46,700 nucleotides of DNA from an uncultured Blautia sp. (GCA_900549015.1 URMH01000020.1:1-46700); one strand, 5' to 3'. Positions 23,267 through 30,513 are shown, counted from the stretch's first letter. The notes: a model not told the origin generated them from the sequence alone. A program made the numbers and translations.

Positions 23267-24394
23267 CTATTTCAATTTATTGAAATCATTTGCAGCCTCC
23301 GCAAGATTTTCACGGATAGAGATTCCCTGGGGACATACGGTTTCACATTTTCCGCATTTCTGACACTGATCGGCTCTTGCTGCGGTACTTAAATCCTGGA
23401 AAAACGCCTGTTTTGCTTTTTCCTTATTGCCATACATGGAAAGCTCATTCCAAATGTGGAAGTTTTTGGGAATATCCACTCCAAAAGGACAAGGCATGCA
23501 ATAAGCACAGCCTGTACATCCATTTTTCGTTCTTTTTTTAATATTGTCTGCTGTTTTAGCAATAAGATTTGTTTCTTTTTCTGTCAATGGCTCAAATTTA
23601 TCGAAGGTATGTAAATTATCCTCCACTTGTTCCATCGTAGACATACCGCTTAAAACAACTTTTACATTTGGTTTACTTGCCACCCAACGAAGTGCCCAGG
23701 AAGAAATGCTGCTGTCAGGGCGTTCTGCTTTAAGAGAAGCTGCAATATCATCCGGAAGGAAAGAAAGAGAGCCACCCTTTACAGGCTCCATAATAACAAG
23801 CGGAATGCCAAGGCTTTCAGTAAGGGCATAGCCTTTATCACCTGCCTGAATATCTGTGTCTACATAATTGTACTGAATCTGGCAGAAATCCCATTTGCGA
23901 TACGTAGCAATTTTTTCGAAAACTTCAAAATCATCATGGAAAGAAAAACCGAAAAAGCGGATTTTTCCTTGAGCTTTTAATTCTTCGAAATAAGGGATAA
24001 GATTAAGATCCAGCACAGTCTGCCATTTTTCTTTATCAAGGCAGTGGAGAAGATAGAAATCCACATATTCTGTATCAAGTCGCTGTAACTGCTCGTCAAA
24101 AAGGCGTTTTGCGTCGTCCTGTGTTTTTACATTCCAGATAGGCAGTTTTGTAGCAAGAAAATAATCCTGTCTGTTATATTTTTTTAAAATGCGGCCAAGG
24201 AAGGGCTCGCTGTCTCCGTTGTGATAGGGATATGCAGTGTCAATATAAGAAACTCCTGCCTGAATTGCCGTATCTACCATTTTTTCCGCTTCCTCTTCAC
24301 AGATAGAACCGTCTGGATTTAAAGGAAAACGCATACAGCCAAATCCCAGAAGAGAAGGAGAAACCCCAAGTTTTTCAAATTTCCGGTATTCCAT
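23267..24394 (-). CDS. Aldo-keto reductase with C-terminal ferredoxin-like 4Fe-4S sites
   Basis: 375 residues. The first about 280 are an aldo-keto reductase barrel: LGFGCMRFPL, the active-site Asp and Tyr in YIDTAYPYHNGDSE, Lys in LATKLPIW, His in VDFYLLHCL. The C-terminal 80 carry two cysteine clusters, CTGCAYCMPCPFGVDIP and CQKCGKCETVCPQGI, of the 4Fe-4S kind. This fusion is common in anaerobes and may draw electrons from ferredoxin rather than, or besides, NADPH (inference). AGGAGG lies 11 bases before the ATG. It precedes the MATE gene in a likely two-gene operon. Confidence 0.93.
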   Translation of the reverse strand: MEYRKFEKLGVSPSLLGFGCMRFPLNPDGSICEEEAEKMVDTAIQAGVSYIDTAYPYHNGDSEPFLGRILKKYNRQDYFLATKLPIWNVKTQDDAKRLFDEQLQRLDTEYVDFYLLHCLDKEKWQTVLDLNLIPYFEELKAQGKIRFFGFSFHDDFEVFEKIATYRKWDFCQIQYNYVDTDIQAGDKGYALTESLGIPLVIMEPVKGGSLSFLPDDIAASLKAERPDSSISSWALRWVASKPNVKVVLSGMSTMEQVEDNLHTFDKFEPLTEKETNLIAKTADNIKKRTKNGCTGCAYCMPCPFGVDIPKNFHIWNELSMYGNKEKAKQAFFQDLSTAARADQCQKCGKCETVCPQGISIRENLAEAANDFNKLK

Positions 24395-24547
24395 AAGTAA
24401 GTCAACCTCCTGATACTAATATTTTCATGTTTTTACACATTGCAGTATAAAAATACCTACTATATTTTAACATATTTGCAGAAAAGTTACAGCTTTATTT
24501 GCATTTTTATGAAAAAAGAGAAGATACCAATACAGGGATAAATCAGC

Positions 24548-24610
24548 TTTACAACAAAATTCTGCTGATATAATATTCTATAAATCAGATGTCGGTATCT
24601 TTTGACATCT
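24548..24610 (+). promoter_or_regulatory. Candidate promoter and leader inverted repeat before the small membrane ORF
   Basis: TTTACA (24548-24553) and a perfect TATAAT (24569-24574), 15 bases apart. Thirteen bases on, AGATGTC (24587-24593) and GACATCT (24604-24610) form a 7-bp inverted repeat with a 10-base loop near the transcription start, either an operator or a leader hairpin. The rest of 24395-24642 shows only AT-rich sequence. Confidence 0.4.
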
Positions 24611-24642
24611 AAATCCGAAATGTGCACAGGAGAAAATTTTTT

Positions 24643-24789
24643 ATGAATAAATTTTATAAATATAATAAAAAGAAAAAAGGAAGGCACAACAGAAAACACC
24701 GCTTAAAAAGAGTGCTGCTGTTTATGGAACTGGCAGCAGCAGGCGCGGTTATATGCGGCGGAATCACATACTACAGACAGAAGATGTAA
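24643..24789 (+). CDS. Small basic single-pass membrane protein, 48 residues
   Basis: Below the usual ORF cutoff. AGGAG (24628-24632) lies 10 bases before the ATG. The first 23 residues are extremely basic (Lys, Arg, His, with several Tyr and Asn), followed by one hydrophobic helix (about 24-43, VLLFMELAAAGAVICGGITY) and a short tail YRQKM. This is a classic positive-inside, N-terminus-in topology. I recognise no family. The bases after the stop read as protein-like sequence in other frames (see the next feature), so it may be the intact start of a decayed longer gene instead. Confidence 0.5.
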   Translation: MNKFYKYNKKKKGRHNRKHRLKRVLLFMELAAAGAVICGGITYYRQKM

Positions 24790-24931
24790 AAGAAAGGGGA
24801 GGAAGCGGTTATGTAGTGGAAAAGAGTAAAGCAGTGCTGGAAAACTGGTTTTCATAATGAGTTCAGTTCTGGAAAATGCCGGGGGTTTTCTGAACCGGGA
24901 GAGTAATGAAAGCACAAATGGTCAAAACTGA
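24768..24931 (+). pseudogene. Possible frameshifted remnants following the small membrane ORF
   Basis: Reading on from the transmembrane segment, a -1/+1 shift gives EDVKERGGSGYVVEKSKAV and then LENWFS, ending at 24857; a second shift at an overlapping TAATG gives MSSVLENAGGFLNRESNES and a stop at 24931. Both pieces look like real protein composition. GGGGAGG at 24796-24802 is followed eight bases later by ATG-TAG, a start directly on a stop. Either a short gene has decayed here, or these are tiny coupled ORFs. Neither piece has a recognised family. Confidence 0.3.
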
Positions 24932-24976
24932 CATAGTTCCATTTGATATACTGGGGTATGTAAGGAGGGAGTCAAA

Positions 24977-25855
24977 ATGGAGTATACAAAAGAAATAAAA
25001 AAGGCAATGAATTATATTGAAAATAATCTGAAGAAAGAAATCAGAACGGAGGATATAGCAGATTCTGCAGGATTTTCAAAATATCATTTTCAGAGAGTTT
25101 TCAAAAGAGAAACAGGGCTTAATTTATATGCGTATATTCAAAAAAGAAGGCTGGCAGAAGCTTCATCTCTTCTTCGTAACACCAACGTACGTATTCTTGA
25201 TATTGCCGTGTACTTGTGTTTTGAATCTCAGGAGGCGTTTACAAGAGCATTCAAGAAGGTTTATGGTCTGCCGCCGGGGCAGTATCGAAAAGTGTTAAAA
25301 AATCTTACAAATGGAGGTATGAACATGAAAAAGAACACAGAAATTAAACATTGGCTCATTACAGGAACAGCGCCAGACAAATACAAAACAGGGATTGACC
25401 GCACTGTTTTTCACACAGGAACTGCTTCTGCGTTTATTCAGTCTGAGGAAGAAGAATTTGTGCCAGATGAATATGCAACAATCATGCAGCAGTTCCGGGC
25501 AGAAAGGTTTCTTGGGAAAAGAGTTCGTTTTTCGGCTTTTGTGAAAGCGCTGGAAGTAGAAGGCTGGGCAGGGTTATGGCTGCGTCTGGACGGAAAATTT
25601 AGTGTGACATTGAAATTAGACAATATGCAGAATCGCCCCATTAAAGGAACGATAAACTGGAATCTTTATTCCTGCGTTCTGGACGTACCGGAGGAAACGG
25701 AGCTTATTAATATCGGCATTCTTTTAACTGGAAAAGGGCGTGTATGGCTGGACGACGTATCTTTTCAGGAGGTAGACAGAACTATTCCGGTGACAGATTT
25801 TGATATACAGAAAAAATATCCGGATTATCCTGAAAATCTGGATTTTGAGGAATAG
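24977..25855 (+). CDS. AraC-family regulator with C-terminal jelly-roll-like ligand domain
   Basis: 292 residues. The DNA-binding domain is N-terminal (5-108): HTH 1 IRTEDIADSAGFSKYHFQRVFKRETG (key part AGFSKYHFQRVFK), HTH 2 VRILDIAVYLCFESQEAFTRAFKK, ending GLPPGQYRK. The order is reversed compared with AraC itself and like MarA/Rob. Residues about 117-290 form a beta-rich domain with WAGLWLRLDG, LDNMQNRPIKGTINW, VLDVPEE and IGILLTGKGRVWLDDV, a pattern I know from Firmicutes AraC proteins and stand-alone proteins and which resembles carbohydrate-binding modules; the ligand is unknown. AAGGAGGGAGTCAAA precedes the ATG. An in-frame ATG with its own ribosome site sits at the domain boundary (25313-25327). 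The broken GPP34-like gene follows by 14 bases. Confidence 0.88.
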   Translation: MEYTKEIKKAMNYIENNLKKEIRTEDIADSAGFSKYHFQRVFKRETGLNLYAYIQKRRLAEASSLLRNTNVRILDIAVYLCFESQEAFTRAFKKVYGLPPGQYRKVLKNLTNGGMNMKKNTEIKHWLITGTAPDKYKTGIDRTVFHTGTASAFIQSEEEEFVPDEYATIMQQFRAERFLGKRVRFSAFVKALEVEGWAGLWLRLDGKFSVTLKLDNMQNRPIKGTINWNLYSCVLDVPEETELINIGILLTGKGRVWLDDVSFQEVDRTIPVTDFDIQKKYPDYPENLDFEE

Positions 25856-25869
25856 GGGTGAGACAGAAT

Positions 25870-26448
25870 ATGGGGAAATTAACGCTTTCAGAAACATATA
25901 TGGTTCTTTTTTATTATACAGCAGGAAAACATACGGATATTTACCTGCCTCAAAACAGCGCTGGGATTGTTCTTGGGGGAATTTACGGACTTTTACAGTC
26001 CGGCTGCGTCAGAGAGGAGAAAAACGGCAGACTGGCAGTTTATAAACCTCTCTCGTCAGAATATACAGGTCTGGAAGAAATGTATACAAATATAAAACAG
26101 CATTCAAAAAACACAACGAAATGGCTGGATTATTACTGCTGCAGCCCTTCTCAGAAGAATATAAAGCTTCTGGTTGATGATTTACAGGAATCGTTGGTGC
26201 AGAGACAGATGATAAAAGTACAGGTGAAAAAAGGAATATTCCGGAATACATTTTCCATTTCGGCGTTGTACAGGTTTCAAAGGCTTGTGATATTTCCATT
26301 GATAGTATTCAAGGAGAAACTGCCAATCCTGTTTGACAAAAGTTTTGATAACAGGAAGTTCATCCACTTTGAATTTTTGATATTTGGGAGAATGGGAATC
26401 ATCGAAAGCCCACTGTTTAAGGGGGATATATCTGCAGATAAAATTTAA
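25870..26448 (+). pseudogene. GPP34-like (Golgi phosphoprotein 3 family) gene, truncated by an IS remnant
   Basis: The ATG at 25870 follows AGGGGTG. The first about 125 residues (GKLTLSETYMVLFYYTAG, the GGIYGLLQSGCVREEKNGR block, and an acidic-helical stretch to VQVKKGIF) resemble the bacterial GPP34 domain, a peripheral membrane phosphoinositide/anionic-lipid-binding fold (assignment moderate). From about 26240 the frame merely reads the antisense of a transposase gene, so the last about 65 residues are not native. The native C-terminus was lost or moved; a protein-like piece at 26651-26851 is a candidate. Operon partner of the AraC gene. Confidence 0.5.
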
Positions 26449-26511
26449 AAGCCAGCAGATTTGTTGATGTTGGTATTGAATAAAAGAAAGTAAGTAGTGT
26501 ATAATGTCCAT
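26240..26511 (-). pseudogene. Transposase, N-terminal fragment
   Basis: About 90 codons from the ATG at 26511 (AAAGGAG upstream on the minus strand; an ATG two codons earlier is possible). The sequence MDIIHYLLSFIQYQHQQ, then FKVDELPVIKTFVKQDW and HKPLKPVQRRNGKCIPE, is the N-terminal part of a family of Firmicutes IS transposases that continues into a zinc-finger and DDE domain. Here, after IPE at about 26240, the frame passes into the GPP34-like gene and soon stops. So the zinc and catalytic parts are missing and the element is dead. A palindrome GGAATATTCC (26233-26242) marks the junction. Confidence 0.65.
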
Positions 26512-26660
26512 GAGCATTGTCTCCTTTGGTTTAGTTGATGTTTGGTCGCGGATATTATACCAGAAAAGGGAGGTCAATGCTCTTTTTATTTGCAACTTCC
26601 CATAAAATCAAGGTTTTTAATACAATTAAACAGTAAAAAACAGGTAGTTTTTGACACTAC
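26240..26660 (-). mobile_element. Insertion-sequence remnant, one end only
   Basis: It contains the transposase start, its ribosome site and a minus-strand TATAAT (rc near 26552-26557). The outer end is uncertain: GGTAGT (26643-26648) and ACTACC (26656-26661) form an inverted repeat of the kind seen at IS termini. No target duplication can be tested because the other IS end is absent. Confidence 0.5.
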
Positions 26661-26851
26661 CGTGGAATTACAGCAGGGAGCTTTATGAAAAATATTTATC
26701 TGACATAATTTTAAATGAAAAGCGTCTGAAGAAATTAGAAAAAGTTTCCCTTCCGGAACTGCAGGAAATAAAAGCCTGCATGATGGAAATAAAAAAAGCG
26801 GTCTATCAGGAGAAAATGTTGGAAAACGCTGTCTTTTTATGTCGTAACTGA
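26651..26851 (+). CDS. Short helical ORF, possibly the detached C-terminus of the GPP34-like gene
   Basis: 66 codons starting TTG, no ribosome site at the start. From residue about 5 it reads WNYSRELYEKYLSDIILNE and a Lys/Glu-rich helical stretch (KLEKVSLPELQEIK), ending NAVFLCRN. The composition is that of a real protein. Its position just beyond the IS remnant, in the same direction as the truncated gene, suggests it could be that gene's tail, but I cannot match it to the GPP34 C-terminus with confidence. An internal ATG at 26684 has GGGAG upstream but is out of this frame. Confidence 0.3.
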   Translation: MTLPWNYSRELYEKYLSDIILNEKRLKKLEKVSLPELQEIKACMMEIKKAVYQEKMLENAVFLCRN

Positions 26852-26925
26852 CTTTTTTGATAGAAAGAAGGCTGGAAAGGTCGAAAGGAAGCGAACGAAA
26901 GTCCGGAAAAATCGCCACTTTCGGC

Positions 26926-26955
26926 TTGATTTCCCCATCGGCATTCCTCTATAAT
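26926..26955 (+). promoter_or_regulatory. Vegetative promoter candidate of spo0A
   Basis: TTGATT (26926-26931), 18 bases, TATAAT (26950-26955). A partial 0A box, AAGGTCGAA, lies upstream at about 26877-26885 (6 of 9), weak support for autoregulation. No convincing sigma-H promoter was picked out by eye. Confidence 0.6.
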
Positions 26956-26967
26956 ATATACCTGTGA

Positions 26968-27007
26968 TGTACAAAAAGTGCACCTGTGGGGCCCGGTGTT
27001 TTGTACA
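26968..27007 (+). other. Hairpin at the 5' end of the spo0A leader
   Basis: TGTACAAAA (26968-26976) and TTTTGTACA (26999-27007) pair perfectly over 9 bp, with an inner CACC/GGTG stem. It starts about six bases after the predicted transcription start, so it would cap the 5' end. No U-tract follows, arguing against a terminator. Confidence 0.55.
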
Positions 27008-27046
27008 GATACATAGCGGCAGGTTTTGTGAGGAGGAGAAAGTCTG

Positions 27047-27856
27047 ATGGACAAGTTGAATGTAGCGATTGCAGATGATAATGAAAAAATGGTAGAAGTA
27101 CTTGGAAAAATGATTGAAAACGATAAAGAACTGGAATTAGTAGGAAAAGCACATAACGGAGAAGAAATCTGTAATATTATTAAAGAAAAACAGCCGGATG
27201 TGGTAGTTCTTGATATTATTATGCCGAAGGTGGACGGATTATCGGTAATGGAGCGGTTTTCCCATGAAACAGAAGGGAAAAAGAGCCCTTCCTTCATTGT
27301 GGTTTCCGCAGTGGGACAGGAGAGGATAACAGAAGATGCGTTTAATCTTGGAGCGGATTATTATATGCTGAAGCCGTTTGACAATAGAATGCTGTTAAAC
27401 AGAATTAAGCATATCCGCCGTATGGGAGACAGAAGAGTTCGCGATATTGGAAGAGTCATACCGGAAGAAAAGCAGCAGAGCGCAGTATCAAGAGGAAATC
27501 TGGAAACAGATGTGACTGATATTATTCATGAAATCGGAGTTCCGGCTCATATTAAAGGGTATCAGTATTTACGAGATGCGATCATTCTTTCTGTTAATGA
27601 TATAGAAATGCTGAACTCTATTACAAAAATCCTGTATCCGACGATAGCGAAAAAACATCAGACCACACCAAGCCGTGTGGAACGTGCAATCCGTCATGCC
27701 ATCGAAGTTGCGTGGAGCAGAGGGAAAATGGACACCATTGACGAGCTTTTCGGGTACACCGTCAGTACGGGAAAGGGAAAACCTACAAATTCTGAATTTA
27801 TTGCATTAATTGCTGATAAAATTAGACTTGAATATAAAAATCGCTCTTTCCATTAG
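27047..27856 (+). CDS. spo0A: Stage 0 sporulation response regulator Spo0A
   Basis: 269 residues. Master regulator of entry into sporulation. Receiver domain 1-122 with acidic pocket IADDNEK, phospho-acceptor Asp in VVVLDIIMPKVDG, Ser/Thr in VVSAVG and Lys in MLKPFD. A linker rich in Gln and Ser (about 135-155) leads to the C-terminal DNA-binding domain, TDIIHEIGVPAHIKGYQYLR, the recognition region TPSRVERAIRHAIEVAWSRG, and FGYTVSTGKGKPTNSEFIA (each typical). AGGAGGAGAAAGTCTG precedes the ATG. Its usual upstream neighbour in spore formers, spoIVB (and recN), is missing; IS and gene debris lie there instead. Its expected target, spoIIG, is in the same window. Confidence 0.98.
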   Translation: MDKLNVAIADDNEKMVEVLGKMIENDKELELVGKAHNGEEICNIIKEKQPDVVVLDIIMPKVDGLSVMERFSHETEGKKSPSFIVVSAVGQERITEDAFNLGADYYMLKPFDNRMLLNRIKHIRRMGDRRVRDIGRVIPEEKQQSAVSRGNLETDVTDIIHEIGVPAHIKGYQYLRDAIILSVNDIEMLNSITKILYPTIAKKHQTTPSRVERAIRHAIEVAWSRGKMDTIDELFGYTVSTGKGKPTNSEFIALIADKIRLEYKNRSFH

Positions 27857-27902
27857 ACAGTTTTTCATGTATAATAAACAGTAACAAACAGCAAAAGTTA
27901 CT
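27847..27902 (+). promoter_or_regulatory. Promoter and leader repeat of glgA
   Basis: TTTCCA (27847-27852), 17 bases, TATAAT (27870-27875), overlapping the end of spo0A. The 6-bp inverted repeat AGTAAC/GTTACT (27880-27885, 27897-27902) falls at the expected start and just before the ribosome site AAGGAGG. Confidence 0.6.
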
Positions 27903-27920
27903 AAGGAGGGGACTTTACGC

Positions 27921-29366
27921 ATGAAAAAAATCCTATTTGCAACATCAGAAGCGGTACCATTTATTAAAACAGGAGGTTTGGCAGATGTAGCAGGTTCATT
28001 ACCAAAGTGTTTTGATAAGAGGTACTTCGATATTCGTGTAATTCTTCCCAAATATGCCTGTATGAAGCAGGAATGGAAAGATAAAATGGAATACATTACA
28101 CATTTCTACATGGATCTGGGATTTAAAAACTGTTACGTTGGAATTATGCACATGGAGCATGAAGGAATTCATTTTTACTTTATTGATAATGAATATTACT
28201 TCAGCGGTCCGAAACCATATGACGGGGGAATCTGGGATCTGGAAAAATTTGCATTTTTCTCAAAGGCGGTACTTTCTGTGCTTCCTGTAATTGGATTCCG
28301 TCCTGACGTGATACACTGTCATGACTGGCAGACAGGACTTGTGCCGGTATATCTTCACGACAGTTTTCAGCAGAACGAATTTTTCTGGGGTATTAAGACG
28401 GTTATGACGATCCACAACCTGAAATTCCAGGGTGTGTGGGATGTGAAAACAATTAAAGAAATTACAGGGCTTTCCAGTTATTATTTTGCACCGGATAAAC
28501 TGGAAGCTTACAAAAATGCCAATTATCTGAAAGGCGGCATTGTATTTGCCGATGCAGTGACAACGGTAAGCAATACATATGCAGAGGAGATTAAAACGCC
28601 GTTTTACGGAGAGGGTCTGGACGGACTTTTATGCGCCCGCTCTCATGATCTTCGCGGGATTGTAAACGGGATTGATTACGATTCCTTTAATCCGGAGACA
28701 GATCCGTATATTACAAATAATTATAATGCAACTACATTCCGCAAGGAAAAAATAAAAAATAAAATACGTCTTCAGAAAGACCTGGGACTTGAGGAAGATC
28801 CAAAAGCAATGATGATTGGAATAGTTTCCCGGCTGACAGACCAGAAAGGCTTTGATTTAATTGCCTATATTATGGACGAACTGTGTCAGGACGCTGTTCA
28901 GATTGTCGCTCTTGGAACAGGTGAGGAAAGATATGAAAATATGTTCCGTCATTTTGACTGGAAATATCATGGAAAAGTTTCTGCTCAGATTTATTATGAT
29001 GAGGCAATGTCTCACAGAATTTATGCTGCGTCAGATGCATTCCTTATGCCGTCTCTTTTTGAGCCATGCGGTTTAAGCCAGCTTATGAGTCTTCGATATG
29101 GAACTCTTCCTATCGTAAGGGAAACAGGCGGATTAAAAGATACTGTAGAACCATATAACGAGTTTGAAGGAACAGGAACCGGATTTTCTTTCCGCAATTA
29201 TAATGCCCATGAAATGCTTTATACAATCCGAAACGCAGAGCGCATTTTCTATGACAAAAAACGCGAATGGAATAAAATGGTAGACCGCGCTATGGCAAAA
29301 GATTTTTCATGGAACAATTCTGCGCGTCAGTATGAGGAAATGTATAACTGGCTGATAGGAGAATAA
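27921..29366 (+). CDS. glgA: Glycogen synthase (ADP-glucose, GT5)
   Basis: 481 residues, the family's usual length. It extends alpha-1,4-glucan from ADP-glucose. N-terminal KTGGLADVAGSLPK (the KTGGL nucleotide motif near residue 17), then DVIHCHDWQTGLVP, MTIHNLKFQG, the second Rossmann domain IVSRLTDQKGFDL, and the C-terminal SLFEPCGLSQLMSLRYGTLPIVRETGGLKDTV region with the catalytic Glu of EPCG and the STGGL-like ETGGL. No other glg genes are adjacent. Storage glucan is known to link with sporulation in clostridia; here it lies between spo0A and coat genes. Confidence 0.97.
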   Translation: MKKILFATSEAVPFIKTGGLADVAGSLPKCFDKRYFDIRVILPKYACMKQEWKDKMEYITHFYMDLGFKNCYVGIMHMEHEGIHFYFIDNEYYFSGPKPYDGGIWDLEKFAFFSKAVLSVLPVIGFRPDVIHCHDWQTGLVPVYLHDSFQQNEFFWGIKTVMTIHNLKFQGVWDVKTIKEITGLSSYYFAPDKLEAYKNANYLKGGIVFADAVTTVSNTYAEEIKTPFYGEGLDGLLCARSHDLRGIVNGIDYDSFNPETDPYITNNYNATTFRKEKIKNKIRLQKDLGLEEDPKAMMIGIVSRLTDQKGFDLIAYIMDELCQDAVQIVALGTGEERYENMFRHFDWKYHGKVSAQIYYDEAMSHRIYAASDAFLMPSLFEPCGLSQLMSLRYGTLPIVRETGGLKDTVEPYNEFEGTGTGFSFRNYNAHEMLYTIRNAERIFYDKKREWNKMVDRAMAKDFSWNNSARQYEEMYNWLIGE

Positions 29367-29390
29367 AATTTCTGTATTTTGAGATACTAT
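29361..29390 (+). promoter_or_regulatory. Mother-cell (sigma-E-like) promoter candidate for the coat pair
   Basis: GAATAAA (29361-29367) and GATACTAT (29383-29390) 15 bases apart, against the sigma-E pattern KMATATT-N14/15-CATANNNT. The match is good but not perfect. It overlaps the end of glgA. Confidence 0.4.
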
Positions 29391-29421
29391 CCTTTGTAAT
29401 CAAATAACAGGAGGTAGTATC
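29383..29421 (+). promoter_or_regulatory. RBS-occluding hairpin before the coat genes
   Basis: GATACTA-TCCT (29383-29393) pairs with AGGA-GG-TAGTATC (29409-29421): 11 bp with a two-base bulge, burying the whole Shine-Dalgarno AGGAGG against the start at 29422. The left arm coincides with the putative -10, so a transcript starting there would lack it. Confidence 0.6.
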
Positions 29422-29607
29422 ATGACAGAGATTTCAGAGCTTGATTTACAGAATCTGCGCCATTTGATCGGCGGTTTTGACACGACACACTGTAAGATGG
29501 ACGCTTATGCGCAGCAGGCGACAGACATGGAAGTAAAACAGTTTTTCCAGAAGTCTGCCCAGTCTGCAATGCAGAGCAAACAGCAGCTTATGCAGTTTTT
29601 ACAGTAA
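29422..29607 (+). CDS. CotF-like spore coat protein, short (61 residues)
   Basis: It has ELDLQNLRHLIGGFDTTHCKM and a C-terminal Gln/Ser/Met-rich helix (QQLMQFLQ), the N-terminal half pattern of CotF-type coat proteins in which the LRHLI block is common. It forms a pair with the next gene, 13 bases downstream; together they look like the two halves of a CotF protein split into separate genes, a layout frequent in Lachnospiraceae. Expected to be made in the mother cell. The ribosome site is inside the hairpin at 29383-29421. Confidence 0.7.
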   Translation: MTEISELDLQNLRHLIGGFDTTHCKMDAYAQQATDMEVKQFFQKSAQSAMQSKQQLMQFLQ

Positions 29608-29620
29608 AGGAGGAAGTGTC

Positions 29621-29869
29621 ATGAACGAAAAAACAATGGTGGCAGATACACTTGCCGGAATTAACGGAGAACTTGTACGTTATGGGGAAATGATTCCTCA
29701 GACAGAGAATCCTCAGTTAAAACAGACTTTAAAACAGATGCGCAGCCAGTGCGAAATGTCTCAGGAAGAGATTTACAGAATTGCCAGAACAAAGGGCTAT
29801 TATGTTCCGGCAGCAAAGGCAACACAGGAAGAAGTTGCTCATGTGCGCTCTGTATTAAGTCAGGGCTGA
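29621..29869 (+). CDS. CotF-family spore coat protein
   Basis: 82 residues: KTMVADTLAGINGELVRYG, then TENPQLKQTLKQMRSQCE and EIYRIARTKGYYVPAAKA. The tail-to-middle pattern, helix, QMRxxCE, and KGYYxPA(A), is the signature of CotF coat proteins. AAAGGAGGAAGTGTC precedes the ATG. Second gene of the coat pair, ended by the terminator at 29889. Confidence 0.85.
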   Translation: MNEKTMVADTLAGINGELVRYGEMIPQTENPQLKQTLKQMRSQCEMSQEEIYRIARTKGYYVPAAKATQEEVAHVRSVLSQG

Positions 29870-29888
29870 ATAAAATAGGAGAAATGGG

Positions 29889-29917
29889 AAGCCGCTGTAT
29901 CTGCAGCGGCTTTCTTT
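29889..29917 (+). terminator. Intrinsic terminator after the coat genes
   Basis: AAGCCGCTG (29889-29897) and CAGCGGCTT (29904-29912) form a perfect 9-bp stem with loop TATCTG, then TCTTT. Confidence 0.85.
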
Positions 29918-29944
29918 GCGGGATAAACAGAGAGGGGGAAAAGA

Positions 29945-30460
29945 ATGGAGAAAATTATGGTAATCGGAAGTCCCGGAGCAGGGAAAAGTACATTTTCACG
30001 TAAATTAAGAGATGTAACAGGACTGCCGCTTTATTATCTGGATACCATCTGGCACAAACCGGACCGCACGAATATTTCAAGAGAAGAATTTGACGAAAAA
30101 CTGATGGATATTGTAAAAGAAGACAGATGGATCATTGACGGGAATTACCAGAGAACATTGAAAAAACGTCTGGAAAGATGCGATACGGTGTTTTTTCTGG
30201 ATTATCCTCTGGAGGCTTGTTTAGAAGGCGCAGCGGCGCGTATCGGGAAAAAGAGAGAGGATCTGCCCTGGCTGGAAACGGAGCTTGACGAAGAATTTCG
30301 TCAGTATATTATAAATTTTTCAAGAGATCAGCTTCCGGAAATATACAGCCTTTTGGAAGAGTATAAAAAAGACAGGGATATTTTGATTTTTCATACAAGA
30401 GAAGTGGCAAATATATATCTGAGAAATTTAGATTTGGGACATAAAATTTTAAGAGAATAA
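29945..30460 (+). CDS. P-loop nucleotide kinase-like protein (FlaR/AdK-related)
   Basis: 171 residues. Walker A GSPGAGKSTFSRKL near residue 8, then LYYLDTIWHKPDR, RWIIDGNYQRT and FFLDYPLEACL. These are the hallmarks of the adenylate-kinase-like group once called DNA topology modulation protein FlaR, whose substrate is not settled. AGAGGGGGAAAAGA precedes the ATG. It precedes recA but recA has its own promoter; no functional link is evident. Confidence 0.8.
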   Translation: MEKIMVIGSPGAGKSTFSRKLRDVTGLPLYYLDTIWHKPDRTNISREEFDEKLMDIVKEDRWIIDGNYQRTLKKRLERCDTVFFLDYPLEACLEGAAARIGKKREDLPWLETELDEEFRQYIINFSRDQLPEIYSLLEEYKKDRDILIFHTREVANIYLRNLDLGHKILRE

Positions 30461-30473
30461 TCGGCGAAATATC

Positions 30474-30502
30474 TTGACAATCAGGTGCTTTTATAATACT
30501 AT
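30474..30502 (+). promoter_or_regulatory. recA promoter
   Basis: TTGACA (30474-30479), 17 bases, TACTAT (30497-30502). A TATAAT at 30492-30497 is only 12 bases from the -35 and is less likely used. Confidence 0.75.
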
Positions 30503-30513
30503 GTAAATAGAAA

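Noticed and set aside
24435..24460. AT-rich repeat before the aldo-keto reductase as a MerR-type operator
   Set aside because: The dyad (AGTAT/ATAC, TACT) is imperfect and promoter spacing on the minus strand does not fit a 19-base MerR promoter.
30492..30497. TATAAT in the recA leader as the -10
   Set aside because: It is only 12 bases from TTGACA; TACTAT five bases on has the correct 17-base spacing.
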